Part shown: positions 46,061 through 58,400 of the stretch, piece by piece
Position numbering within the stretch: the stretch's first letter is position 1
Layout: each line of letters begins with the position of its first letter
NCBI RefSeq assembly: GCF_032062135.1
Contig: NC_092858.1
Coordinates: forward strand, 129,120,548-129,184,547
Origin: Pyxicephalus adspersus
Taxonomy: Eukaryota; Chordata; Amphibia; Anura; Pyxicephalidae
Direction of reading: 5' to 3'
Length of the DNA stretch: 64,000 bases
Program-made: the position numbers and the translations under genes
The notes under the pieces: model-generated
Database searches by the model: none
Told to the model about the DNA's origin: nothing
What the model saw: only the letters and a program-made list of their open reading frames with translations

Positions 46061-49000
46061 CATGTGTTTCTACTTTACTGAATATAGACTATCTTACCTG
46101 TATATTTGTAAACTCAGGAGAAGAAAAGTATAAAAAAAGTATTTTTTATAAAACTGTACTATACATGTAGGTTTCCTTTTTTTATCAAATCCCAATCACT
46201 TCACCTTTACCTTATGGCATCCACCATCCACAGATGTGCAGTTCTGCAATATTATGTACTCTGTAAAGTCTTCCAATTTTGTGCCGTCCCATAGACATTT
46301 GTGTGAAAATTCCCAGCAGCATGAACCAATCTTCTTGAAAGTAGAGGCTATCAATTAAACGAAAAACAATTTTCAAGAATATTTATCAGACCTCATAAAT
46401 ATCAGTCCTGATACACTTCTGTGCAATAATTAATTCCAAGTAAATTTACTGGCATGATTTTCATGAATCTAGCTTATTAAAAAAATGGCTTCCCCAAGGC
46501 AGCATTCCACTAGTTTCTAATGGATTTATGGGTATTATTTGTTTATGGATTACTACACAGAGGAGAAAGAAGTGGCAGAAATATAAAATACTGGAAGACT
46601 GCATTAATAAGAAAACCTAAAATGTAAATCAAAATTTGAGCATAGATAAAATAAACACAATTATATTATTCCAAATTTGCAATAGAAATAAGCTAGAAAG
46701 ACAGCCGGAGTTGCAGTGCTTTTTTTTTGAATGTCCCCTCAACACAGTGCATTCGGTGACAAAAAAACTGAGATGTCGTGTGTCACAACTTACATACCAT
46801 GTTTTTTAAAATGGTTTGTTCTTTTCAATTGCTGGGCATTGCATGGGATCTAAAGACAACTGTGTGAAGACATAAAGAAGACATCTAAAGACATAAACTG
46901 TAGTTTTTATAAGTGAGCCCCAAATTCTTTTTCACCATATTTTTAATAGGGTAGCACTGATTCTGTATGTGACACCACGTGGAAGACAGATGACACATTG
47001 TAAAGGCTGGCATTGTCTATTTCATCTTCATATCATTAAATCTTGTTTTCTCTCATTCATTTGATCATTCAATCATTATTTTCATCTGCATTTCCACTGA
47101 TCATCCAATCTCTAGAATTCTTATCTCCGCTGTGACCCATGTCATTCTCGATCACATCATCTCTTAGCTTTCTGATTGTATCCCCATTCTTTCATATCCT
47201 CTTCTCATTAACTTCATTCATATGCAATAGAATTTCTCTGTAGAGAAGAGACCCAAATGTATTGAAAAATGCTACGGGAGGAAAATGGTTTTATATTACA
47301 AATAGTTATAGTTTGTGAAAGTTTATGATACATCAAAACTGGCTTCAGCTATCTTCTAAACAAAAATCTGAATGGATGTATTTCCATATTGTCTTGCATT
47401 TTGTTAAGGCAGCAGCATTTCATAAGGGTGAAGGACTGAATCACTAATCATACATCACATATCTTGCGGTCAAGTTGTTTTCTTACCTGACCTATAAAAC
47501 GCAATCACTGCCTGATCTATAGTTATATTCTGTTCCCAACTCATACACATCTGGAAACATCGAGTTCTCATTATTTAATAACAATATTATAAGAATGATG
47601 AATGTTACAGCCATTTTTTTTATTATTTAGCTTCACAATGTAATATTTTAATGCACAATCTGTTGCATTTAGGCCATGTTGTGAGGTCACCATAGGGCTT
47701 GAAGATTTTTTTTTTTTGAGTTGATTTAAAGTATCACTTTAATACATTGCTCTACAGTTTTAGCTAAAGACCACCTTAATCAGATCTTCATTCTATCAAT
47801 TCATTCAGCATTTTACTGTCAATTTTAAAAATGCCAGAAAAGCTCTTTAGAAATAAGGAGATGGCTGTGTCTTCCGGTAGGGCAGTCAAGTATGAATTAT
47901 AGTAAGTTTCAATGTCACACCACACAATTAGCCCTATTAACAAAATGTCTAAAGTGCTTTTCAAAATAATTGCCTGTGGTTTTGCTTACTAGGCTATTTT
48001 CCCCAAAGAAAATTATTAATTGCTGTCATAGGCATTGCTAGGGCAAAGGGTGATCTCTATGCTGCAATACTGCGATACTGCAATATCACAGCATGTATGG
48101 ACTTAAAACAAGCATGATGCCTGATAATGATCAAGTCATAGCAGTTCAAATACTTACCAGCCATGCCAGAAATCTAATTAGAAAATGTTGACTAACTGTT
48201 TATGTTTTTGTAAAGCTTCACTCATAGACCCAACTTTGTGAATAAGTCACTGACTATGAACTCCCAGGAGACGAATTTCATATTCATTGTCCACCTATTT
48301 ATGCAACATTGTGTGTAAGTTAAATGTATCACAAGCACACAAGCTTCTGTACAAAATAGATTTTGCCATCTGGATTTAACCATAACCTGGTCTTAAAGCT
48401 TTGATGATAAGGATTAGCAAGGCTTTAAGGCCACTTCTGTGATGCTCTAGGACACTTTATGGCATCGCTAGAGGACAACATTACTGGAGCACCGTATATT
48501 TTTTAAATATATTTATTTTATATTGTATTCTTTCTGATCTTTTTCTCAATAATACAGGGTACACTCAGTTATGCATAGCTGCAATTGTCAATAAAACTAC
48601 ACCGAGTAGGTGAGTCAGATACAGAACTAAGAATTAGACCCTATGTGGGGATTGGTTGACCTGGTTTAAAAGACATTTGGGGCCTCCTGGTTTAGTTATA
48701 AAGCAATGACATTCACACATTTCTGGAAAATGTCTGGTGCATGTGATTTCAATGGGAGGAATTGAATCTGCAATGGAAAACCATTTGGCATTCACTTTTT
48801 GATTTGGGAGATTACCCTTTGATTTTTAGTATGAAATTTGGTGATTTTCCTCTAAATGCCAGTCCTACTATCTAAAACCTATTCTTACTCACCTGATGTT
48901 GTGGTTATATGACATCCCAGACTCGAGTCTTCTTTCTTCCATCATTTCAGCGTTTATATTTTTGGGTGGCCACATTAATGACTGTGTGAGTGAACACTTA

Positions 49001-49919
49001 CTATTGTCTGTCCAGCAGCAAGGTCACTGCAAAATCCAGGAGAGGCATGATGTCAATACAAGAGGACTGTATGGAACCAGCTGGCTTGGGCACTCTACAA
49101 CAATGGCCAAGTAGTTTTCAACAGTTGGAAACGGCATTGGCAAAAGACCTGGCTGGATTTAGCTGTGAATATCTTGCTTCCAAAAGATAACAAAAATACA
49201 ATTCCTTTGAGGTTTATTATTGGAAGATGGGTAGAATAATTTTCATTTTGCCTGGAGTGAAGCATAAAAGTGAACCTGGGCTTGTACAATGCATAGGAAA
49301 GCAGCAGGTCCACATTTTATGGCACCACCTGTACCTGCCTATACTTACCTTCTTTTCAATCCATGGTGCAAAAGAGGAAAACAATTCCCAACTTTTAATT
49401 TTATGCAGGGCTGAAGACTCCCTCTTCTCCTCTACGTGATAGGTATGGGTGCCTACTTAGCAAGGTGAAATCACTGGTGTGGTCACAACACAAGTCTACT
49501 ATAAGTATTAGGTATGTCATATAACTCCCTTGATGGATAGATAGGTCTAAGCAGCTCAGGGATTTAAAATTAAAAGGATTCCTGTTTCTTTATTGTGTAT
49601 AATCAAAAGAATAATTCATTTTACAACAAAATTGTGATAAAAAACATACTTTATGAAGGGCAATTTGTATTGCCAATATTTACCATTGCTACTCCACTGC
49701 TCTCTAAACATTTTCACTCTGTAAAGACCCTAAGTATAGCGTAAAAAGCATGCGATAGCAATGACTAAAGTAGTCATTCTTACCTAACCCTGGGTGTGCT
49801 TACAGTCTCCCAGTCCTGACCGTGAGCAAGGTTCTTTTCCTGAAGTACATGTACATGAAGTATGTGTTAATCTTTCCTTGCTCCTTAAGGAATGGTGGAA
49901 CCAGTCTTCTTTATACCTT
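46061..49919. other. Unassigned intergenic sequence
   Basis: About 3.9 kb with no supported gene. 47880-48250 is repeat-free, with TTATTAATTGCTGTCATAGG and AAATCTAATTAGAAAATG, and may contain a conserved element. 48890-49440 has overlapping short ORFs of unknown meaning. Confidence 0.4.
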
Positions 49920-50560
49920 AATATCAAGGGTCTGGTATTCTCTGCTACTGATGTGTGTGGTGTCATGATCATCCTAAGATCAAAAGACTGGATGGCCTAG
50001 CAAATGCAGCCTAAGAGCTGACTGATGCTAAAAGAAGATTCCAAAAATCCAAAATTTAATTGTGGGATCTATAAACAACTTTTGGGAGGTGTACCAGAAA
50101 ACAACACAACTATTTGCTAATAAAAACAAATACACCTTCTGAAAATATATGCTGTGGATTGATGAAAAACTTGTTTAGCCACAGTAACAGTAGCCATGTT
50201 TGCAGAAAACCAAAGACAGCATTTCAAGAGAACTTTATACCAACTGTGACCCATGGTGGTGAAAATGGTTTGAGGATACTTTGCTGCTTCATTGCCTTGC
50301 CAGGTTGCAGTCATCCATAAACTATGGATTCTGCATCACATCAAAGTGTGGTGGATCAGAATGTGAGACCATCTGTCCCATGTTGGAAGTTAAACCAGAA
50401 ATTAAAAATTAAACCTGACTTGAAAAACACTAGCAAATCCACCACAAATGAAGGATTATGGACTAGCCCCAGTGAAGTGCTGATTTAAATCTCACTGAAA
50501 TGTTGTGTGTCATTCTGCTTGTGGCGTGATTGTGCTGTCTGGATTGGAGTCAAGATTGAA
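49920..50560 (+). pseudogene. Second Tc1/mariner-like transposase remnant
   Basis: A readable block at about 50160-50300 has FSHSNSSHVCRKPKTAF then PTVTHGGEN and CFIALPG. These match the Tc1 order 'FGH...YVWRK...PTVKHGGGS...GCFAASG' around the first catalytic region. Downstream DNA (ACTAGCAAATCCACC, then AGTGAAGTGCTGATTTAAAT and TCACTGAAATGTTGTG) corresponds to 'TSKST', 'QSPDLNP' and 'IEMLW'. Frames change repeatedly, so it is dead. It is a different copy from the one at 1085 and in the opposite orientation. Confidence 0.75.
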
Positions 50561-51104
50561 TTGTATTAAACAATATTTGCATAGTAGAGAAAAATACAGT
50601 TTCTTGGCATCATATGAAGTAACTGATTATTTGTAGTTTGCAGTCACTTTTTTTATTTTGTAAGCTTTGTATCATTTGAAAGGTATCTGTACACATCGGT
50701 GCCTTTGGAAACACATAGATACACATTATAATATAATGTTTCTTGGTTTAGAGAGAGAAGCAATACTTACAATATAATGTATGAATGGTTTTGTTTGGCT
50801 TCAAATGTCCATGAACCTCAAGCCGATTCTCTTGAATGTCACCGCTCATAGAGTTTCATGAGTGTCTATAAATAGCACAATCTAATTTGGATTTCAGACT
50901 TCCTATTAAAAAATACACAACAAATTCATTGCGATGGCTCTCTTTTGCCATCTAGTGGTACCGTGTAAGAACAACAGAATAAATCTTACGCACCGTATTC
51001 TTGGCGATACATTTGTTCTCGGTGTCGTGAGCATCGTTGGCTTCCTGCATTGAGAATGAGTGTGCGTAGTTTAGCTGGCCAACATGTTACAAATTAACAA
51101 CCTA
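50561..51104. other. Unassigned intergenic sequence
   Basis: Contains 'TTTTGCCATCTAGTGGTA' at about 50944, a phrase similar to the middle of the MITE at 53289. Otherwise nothing. Confidence 0.4.
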
Positions 51105-51574
51105 TAGGTAGTCCCCGAGTAACATATGAGATAGGGACTGTAGGTTTGTTCTTAAGTTGAATTTGTATGTAAGTCGGAATAGGTACATTATTTTATTAAA
51201 TGCAATTAGGACAGATGTTTCAACATATTATTAGGCAGCATGGTGTCAGTTTCTGTATAAAATCCTCACTGGGAGTTAATCACACATAAAGCAAAAAAAA
51301 AACTTTATGGAGCCTAGACATTCATTAACTTCTGGAGCAAGCTGTGCTTTGACATGCAAAAAGAAACTGCAAACTTTGTCTTGGTCATTAAAGAGTTACA
51401 AGATGTTACAGAATCAGTCCTTAAGATCACCCACAACCTCAGCTGTGTTTAGCAAAAGTTTTCTACAAGTCATGCAAATTGACCCCCCCCAAGCCTCTGT
51501 CCTGCAAGCAGGGAAGCCCCGTTCATATCTTGGTTCTGCCATATGTTGAATGTCCTTAACTCAGGGACTACCTG
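51105..51574. mobile_element. TA-flanked nonautonomous DNA transposon
   Basis: The left end TAGGTAGTCCCCGAGTAAC and the reverse complement of the right end CAGGTAGTCCCTGAGTTAAG are inverted repeats. TA flanks both sides (51103-51104 and 51575-51576), as in Tc1/mariner-type insertions. About 470 bp. The 80-codon ORF inside (51307-51549) shows no transposase motif. Confidence 0.7.
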
Positions 51575-51749
51575 TATCTTCAACACTAAAGTACCTTCCC
51601 AACGCTGAAACCTACCCTACCTGTGATTACCACATCTCTGCCACCTAAGTAGAGTGCTGCCTGGCAGAGGAAAGGATGTGATCCCACTCCGTGACATTAC
51701 AATGAAAGAAGAAGCAACAGAACTCCTTCAGTATGATCTCTCAATCTAA

Positions 51750-51937
51750 GGGCCTGATTGTTTAAAACTCTCCAAGGCTGGAGAGGATACACTTTCATTA
51801 GTGAACCTGGATTGAAAACATTTGCTAACAAATAGCAAATGACCTTTAAGAAATCCAATCCAGGTTTGCTGGATCACCTAGATTCACTGATGAAAGTGTA
51901 TCTTCTCCAGCCTTGGAGAGCTTTATTAACAGGCAGG
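51750..51937. repeat. Foldback MITE (GGGCCTGATT family)
   Basis: Left GGGCCTGATTGTTTAAAACT then CTCCAAGGCTGGAGAGGAT; right CCAGCCTTGGAGAGCTTTA ending in AACAGGC. The two arms pair closely. The right tip has been altered. Confidence 0.85.
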
Positions 51938-52268
51938 ATGTGTCCCGATGCTTCTTGTGCAGTTTCTCCCTCTGTCTCTTTAAGCTCTGCTGTGTAGAGA
52001 AAATCTATTTATTTGATGGTAGGATTGGCCTCTTGCTTATCATGAAGACTTACACTGAAATATCTGTAAAATATCAAAAAGTTCCTGCAAAATTAATTTT
52101 TTTAGTGAGATAAAATCTAAGACTCAGGCACTTAACAAGGAATGCTGGGATCACATTACAAAAATTAAATTACACATTACCCCTTGCAAAACCCATCCTT
52201 TACACTTAGGTCATATTTATAAAGCAGCAAATCTGACATTTACTGAAACACTACCCGTTAGAGAATCC
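51938..52268. other. Unassigned spacer
   Basis: Nothing recognised. Confidence 0.4.
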
Positions 52269-52635
52269 GTTCAATAATTATGGTTGGAAACAAATGACCA
52301 ACGAACAAGTGACCAACGATGCCAACGGACGAGAATTGTCATTGGAAATGAACGACCGGTATGGCGGATCTGATTTGCAGACGATCATTTGCTATCGTGT
52401 GTAGGGTAGTTCAGTGATCGTGCATGTTTCTGCAATACACTTTCTCCTTTACATGTCCTCCCTGCATCGTTCAAATGATTGTATCCAGCGTGTGTACACC
52501 ATTGGTGGATTATATTTGAACGATCAAATCGTTACAACATGTACAGAATTGTGCACAATACGATTGTTCAAGTATAATCGTGCATAATCGTTGATCGGTT
52601 GTAATCGTTTGTTTTCTAACGATAATTATTGGAAG
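52269..52635. mobile_element. DNA transposon (AACGATC-rich MITE)
   Basis: The left TTCAATAATTATGGTTGGAA and the right (reverse complement) TTCCAATAATTATCGTTAGA are inverted ends. The interior is dense in CGATCG/AACGAT/TTGAACGATC words. A longer terminus outside these limits is possible (GTACCTAGCTTTAGG at the right). Confidence 0.65.
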
Positions 52636-53288
52636 TTTGTACCTAGCTTTAGGTGGCTGCTTTGAAAATCACTGACTTAGGAAAATCACATTGGCTGTTA
52701 GGGCATCAGATTTGTTCAATAGTTTCAGGTTAATGGCTCAAAACATAGTAATACAAAGCTAGAAATTATGAAAAAAATTAACAATTATATTTTTAGCACA
52801 GGTTCTTTATTGGAATCCCTAATGATAGCTGTTGTCTGTTCCCTAATTTACTATTTGCTTTGACAGCAAACACAAAAAAATGGAATAAATAAACCAGCAA
52901 CACCAAGATCCTAGCACCAGAAGTACTTTCCCATTGCTTGATGTACACTTTGATGTTTATCAGCAGCAGGGCACTACATTGGCATGGTGACTTCATAGTA
53001 TACCGCATGGAGAATAGAGATCAATCTATACATTCTTTGATCCTAAAATGGAAAGGGCCAATCACATACATGAATGCCCTAATGGAATGCTGTCCTGTCA
53101 CCATCTGGCAATGTTCTTTACAATAATAATGCAATTAAATGCAAACAGCCCAATGCACAGATCAACTTCCTATAAGAAGATTTTTAACCTAAGATATTAT
53201 ATCCAGATTTGCACAGGGTGATCCCTCTGCTCCTATCTGCATGTTTCATATTCATCTGATTAGCGCCACATGCTGCCCTTCCTTTTTT
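52636..53288. other. Unassigned intergenic sequence
   Basis: The ORFs of 62 and 71 codons on opposite strands overlap and are not recognisable. Confidence 0.4.
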
Positions 53289-53512
53289 GGGCTCTATTTA
53301 TAAATTATTCCCCTGTGCATTCGCCTAAAATTCGCTCACAGATGGTCCAATCTCTCTACACTTCTCATTTCAGTTTCTATTAAAACAATGACTCGTTCTG
53401 CCACCTAGTGGCCAACTTTAAAGTGTCCCAATAGGAAATGCTATCTGTATAAAGGACATTTATGTACAAATCTCGAGTGAATTGAAAGGGGAGTAATTTA
53501 TTAATAGAGCCC
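53289..53512. mobile_element. 224-bp MITE with long inverted termini
   Basis: Left GGGCTCTATTTATAAATTAT then TCCCC; right, reverse-complemented, GGGCTCTATTAATAAATTAC then TCCCC. 23 of 25 positions match. The centre has the near-palindrome GCCACCTAGTGGCC. No certain target duplication (short T-rich flanks). Confidence 0.85.
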
Positions 53513-53950
53513 TTCATGTTCACAAACTACTGTATAGAGTACAAGAGACCAAGTAAAATTTAGGTACTTACACTTGTCACATAAAAATACATTATTGAAT
53601 ACCTAGCTTTATTTTTGGGACATTTTTTATCTGCATGAAGTGTAGCTTTAAATGTAGAACTTGCCTACTTTCCCAGCTTGCCTGCGGCCAGTGTTTGTCT
53701 CTAGCTCAAGTGGTCTGTGTGAGCTTATTGCATGCATAATTCACTGAGTGTCTGGTCTCTAGCTTTGTGCTCAGGACTTCTATTCAGTTTATTCTGAGCA
53801 CAGACAGGAGATAAACACTGCCTGGCCACTGTGCTTAGTCTGCATCTAAAGCCTGCATTATAAATTGCAGCTGTGATTAGTAAGGCAAGGGAAAGCAATA
53901 AACTACATTTATATTAAAGGTACAGCTATGCTTTAAGTGAAGGTTGGATG
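53513..53950. other. Unassigned spacer
   Basis: Nothing recognised. Confidence 0.4.
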
Positions 53951-54130
53951 TCTTAATATGAATTGTCTATAACCATGCAACTCTAATTAGTATTATTAAT
54001 CGGCAGACTAATTTGTCGTAATGATTAAATGCTGTTTGTCTGCAGCTTCGCTGACAGTTTTTTCCATTTTTTAATTTTTTCTGGATCATTAGTATTAGAC
54101 TGGGTGCAGGATTGCATGTTTTTATTGAAA
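53951..54130. other. Candidate conserved noncoding block
   Basis: A run of homeodomain-type cores: CTCTAATTAGTATTATTAAT, GACTAATTTGTCGTAATGAT, then TAAATG and GTCTGCAGC. Repeat-free. Interpretation as an enhancer is inference. Confidence 0.3.
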
Positions 54131-54453
54131 TTATTCTGCCACCTCTATCCTGTAAATATGTGCAAATGTATTATAGTAGAGATTTCTTGTACCTGCTGGT
54201 CCTCAGTTGGCAAATAAGCAAACTCATAAACAACATTGTCATATATGAGTCATAGAAACTAATCACAATTCCGGTCCTTTCCTCTCGCAGCTGCTAGCAG
54301 GCTCCCATATTACCTCTGTATATGTACATGGCAGCGTCTATAAAACCTCCTGTGCTCTACTTCTCAGAGCTGTAAAAGGGCTCTCTCACAGTACACATTT
54401 ACTGATCAAAAGCCTGCAAATTTCCCTTTTCACATTTTATTAGAGATGTGTTT

Positions 54454-54754
54454 AGCTACATACACACGTTAGATTTTTGTCGTTGGAAAGTATCTATCAC
54501 GATCCTTTCCAATGACAAAAGACTGACAGATGCATGAACAAGTGCCGTTCTGCTGAGATGAGAGGGGGAAGAATGTGCGAGCAGCACCCCACTGCGCTTT
54601 CCCCCCTTCACTTGTATTCTAATCATTCGTGGATCCGCCAGGACAGATCCATGAACAATGCAGGACGAGCCCTGTACACACATCAGATTCTCATCCAATA
54701 CTTGCCTTGAAATGATCATCAGACGAGAAATCATCTGATCTGTGTTTGTAGCCT
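54454..54754. mobile_element. Five-hairpin MITE, opposite orientation, diverged
   Basis: Begins AGCTACATACACACGTTAGA then the GTCGTTGGAAAGTATC / GATCCTTTCCAATGAC hairpin, continues with CTGCGCTTTCCCCCC and GTGGATCCGCCAGGACAG, and ends TGATCTGTGTTTGTAGCC. The module order is the reverse of the 14338 copy. Arms are partly decayed. Confidence 0.85.
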
Positions 54755-54817
54755 AAAATACATGGCAAAGCACAGCCAACTGCTGTCTGTTGTGACGCTA
54801 GCCCATATTTGAAAAAT

Positions 54818-55041
54818 GGGCCGGATTTATGAATACTCTCCAAGGCTGGAAAGGATATACTTTCATCAGTGAACAGTGGTGATCCAGCAAACCTGGAATG
54901 GGTCTGGTCCAGGATGAAAGACATTTGCTAACAAAGAGCAAATTACTTTTAGGAAATCCATTCAAGGTTTGCTGGATCACCGAGCTTCACTGATGAAAGT
55001 ATATCCTCTCCAGGCTTAGAGAACATTCATAAATCAGACCC
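54818..55041. repeat. Foldback MITE (GGGCCTGATT family)
   Basis: GGGCCGGATTTATGAATACT then CTCCAAGGCTGGAAAGGATA on the left; TATATCCTCTCCAGGCTTAG then AAATCAGACCC on the right. GGTGATCCAGCAAACCTGGA marks the middle. Confidence 0.85.
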
Positions 55042-55435
55042 AAAGAATGGGGAAGAGCACAGACAGGCATAGGTGCAGCAGCATTTTATAGCACAGCATT
55101 TCATCGAAGGTAGTCAGTGTACCAAACTGCATTGCACAGTGTGTGAAGGAAGGAGTTCTTCTTCCAGTTATTTGTGTCTCCTAACAACCTGCCTGAATTC
55201 ATCTGTGACCTCCATCATCTTGTCTCCTCCTGTTCGCTATTTCTGTTTTCATGACCATATTTGACTTGCATATATTGTATTGTATGTATTTATTTTATTA
55301 TATTATACAATATATATTATAACTTATCTAGCATGTATTTTACCCATATTTTAGCACTTATCACATATTGTAGTACCTTCTTGACAGGACATCAGACACA
55401 TTTCATATTTGATATATACACAAATTTTCACATTC

Positions 55436-55438
<3 letters not shown>
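55042..55438. other. Unassigned spacer
   Basis: AT-rich. Nothing recognised. Confidence 0.4.

Positions 55439-55481
<43 letters not shown>
55439..55481. repeat. (TA)n microsatellite
   Basis: About 21 TA repeats. The ORFs crossing it read as (IY)n and are artefacts. Confidence 0.95.
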
Positions 55482-55483
<2 letters not shown>

Positions 55484-58400
55484 TGAATCACTGATGTAAC
55501 GTTTGTGGAGAATTGGAAAAAACATATTTTTTTCATAATTAATGAAAAAAATTATTTTGTTAAGATACCAATTTTTTATATATATAAACTGTTTTACAGA
55601 ATAAGCTTCTAAAGGGCGTAGCATGAGGGATTTGAGACAGTGAATGTCACAGTTGGAAGCTGCAAGGTGTAGGAGCACAGGTAGGGATCATGATAACAGG
55701 TGTTCTTTCCTGTGTTTGGAGCAATCACCAGACAGACACAAGTCAGTAAGTTCCATTCTATTGACCTTAATTAAGCAGTACATAAGTACATATGGCAATT
55801 TAGAGGCTATGTTTGACCAGCTTTCTGTTGTGTTTGAACTCAGCAAGTCCTATTGGTGTTATTGTACTGATGCTAGAAGTATATGTGGCGGAGCTAACAT
55901 GCATTTTTTATAAAAAAATAAATAAAACAGGAAATCAAAAGCACATATACTAAAGAATAAAAACAGATTTAGTTTTTTTTTTTTACTGTGTGTAGATTTA
56001 GTAAACACTTACAATTTGAACTTCATGATCCACATTGTCCCCTGCCCCATCCTGGCTTTTCTGTATTGTAGTAGTAGTAGTAGTAGTAGTAATGGGGTTA
56101 GTAGTAGGGTTAAAAGTATGTAATGTATACAGTCAGTGATCATGAGTATGTAACACACAAAGTGCCTTTCTATCAGCAATTCCCATCAATTCTCCCTCCT
56201 CCCAATACAATTCCCAACCCTTTATGAATAACCTTAGGGTGGCATTAAATTTACTGGTGAGTGCCCCAAGTCCCATTTTCATGGCTGTCCACATTTTTTT
56301 CTGTGTTCCATATGCAGCTTCCTTTTCCTGTCCCACCTGCTGGGATGACCAATCAGTACATAATATGATCACCAGAAACCTTTTCACAGAGCCACAATCA
56401 ATATTATAGTGAGACAAGAAGACACATGTCTGCAAAGTCACAGTCAGTATCATAGTGAGAGAAGGGGGATATGCTTGCAGAAATCGGTATGCTATTGGCA
56501 TAATCATGAACATGCCCACAGAGGCAGTGAGTACTGGCATAAAAAAGCAGGAATGTGCCCAAAGTAATTTTCTATGCTTGACTGGGTGGGACTCTTGTAA
56601 TAATGTTTCTATGGCATTTTTTTCAGTAGTCTTTGAGCCCAGGCTCTAAAGGGAGTGTACATGACAGCCAGGCCTTACTGAAATGGATTCAGTGCTATTG
56701 TCCATCATTTATCCTGGAAGACTAGTGACATCTAGTGGTGAAAAGCAACTTCTGCAGGAAGCTGCTGTGAGTTTAGGATCCAATGCAAAATATTTTTTTT
56801 TAAAAATTGTGGAGTTTAGCTTTACCAAAGTAGATTTTAGTAATGACTCTTTTTCCACATAGGCTACACTAGTAACGCAGATGTGTTGCAGCACTGCAAG
56901 GTATGGTAATACACTACTGTGCATTGTTATACGTTTCATGGAAGAAAATAGCAGTTGTCAGTTTTCTGCTCCATTTTGGTGTACTGGCAGCTGATTCAAA
57001 TGAATAGACAGCACAACGTTGATATGGGACTCAATAGGCATTCATTAACAGATCTCAGACAATAATGGGCCCATAATATTGGCATGTGAATTAGAGCTAA
57101 TCATGAACAGACAAAGATTCATAACATTCCAACATTCAAATATTCAAAAGTAAAGTCATCACCCTCCCTTTCTGCTTGTATAAAGCTGCGACCTTTCATC
57201 CCTCCACATGTTTGGCTTTGCAATGCATTTGTCACTGCGGTGGTTCATCAGCGAGTCAACTCCATTCCTTTACTTATTCAGCTGTAACCCCTTTCTGAAG
57301 AATGTGAAGTTGCATTTTAATGTTTTAAAATCACATACTTGACAACACTTCAGCATTTCCCATTACTGTTCTGGATTTTAGAGGTCAATCAGGCAAAGCT
57401 TTCCACACTTTCAGTTTTTTTTTGAAGACTGCATAGAAGTCTGAAAGCTCCGTAATTTTCAGCATACAAAAATAGCTCCTTTTTCCTAGCACATTAAAGT
57501 TTATCCACATGCCAGGCGCAATTGGTGTGAAATATATTTGTAAGAAATCAGTTCACTGTGAATTAGCAACCTATCTAAGGCATGAGGTACTTTGTCATGC
57601 TTCAGTGATGCCTTAAATTCCTAGCAAAGTATGGGGCAGATCGTTGACTAATCCTAAAAAATTTCTAAACTTGCACTACTATTGTTTAATGCCAGATTGT
57701 CTTTGGGTTACATTATCTCTGAGTTCTATAATCCCTGTTGATCTAATAAACTTCAAAACTTGACACCCTTTATTTAAAAAGTCAATTCTGTCCAGTCCAT
57801 TCTTGCTGGTGTTTCTTGCCTGTTTAGTCTTACTAAAGTTAAAGTCCACGCAAAAAAAAAAGGAAAACACATATGAAATGTATATGGAAGATGTTATACC
57901 TGCCAAATGATTACTATTTATAACCATCTAGTGCCAAGATTTACAAACTTTACAGATAGACAGCCCATGGTGGCACACGGGATATCTTTATTCCACCACC
58001 TGGCTGGTTAGCAATGGGCCAGCATCGCACTGGCAAGCATCCTCTTGCTTGGTGTGGTGTTTCCCATTATTAGCATGTTCCCTGACAAGTCATTTCCATG
58101 AAGCACACCTTAGTGGCTCTCAGTCCCACTTCTAGGCCCTATATAGGGTTATAGAGTTCTTCCATATAGGGCATTGCAAAATGATGATACAAAGTCAATT
58201 ACAGGATCTTACACTAATATATCCAAAACACACATTTAACATTGTATTAATGAATCCAGACCTGGGTAAAATATGTGTCTCTTAATTGTGTTATAATTTT
58301 ATAGTTACTATAAGTATTAAATATTGAATTTGTTCTGAGTCTATCAACTTTTATAAGAAAAGTTTGACTGGAGTTGGGTTGGTACTGGAAGAAATATGAA

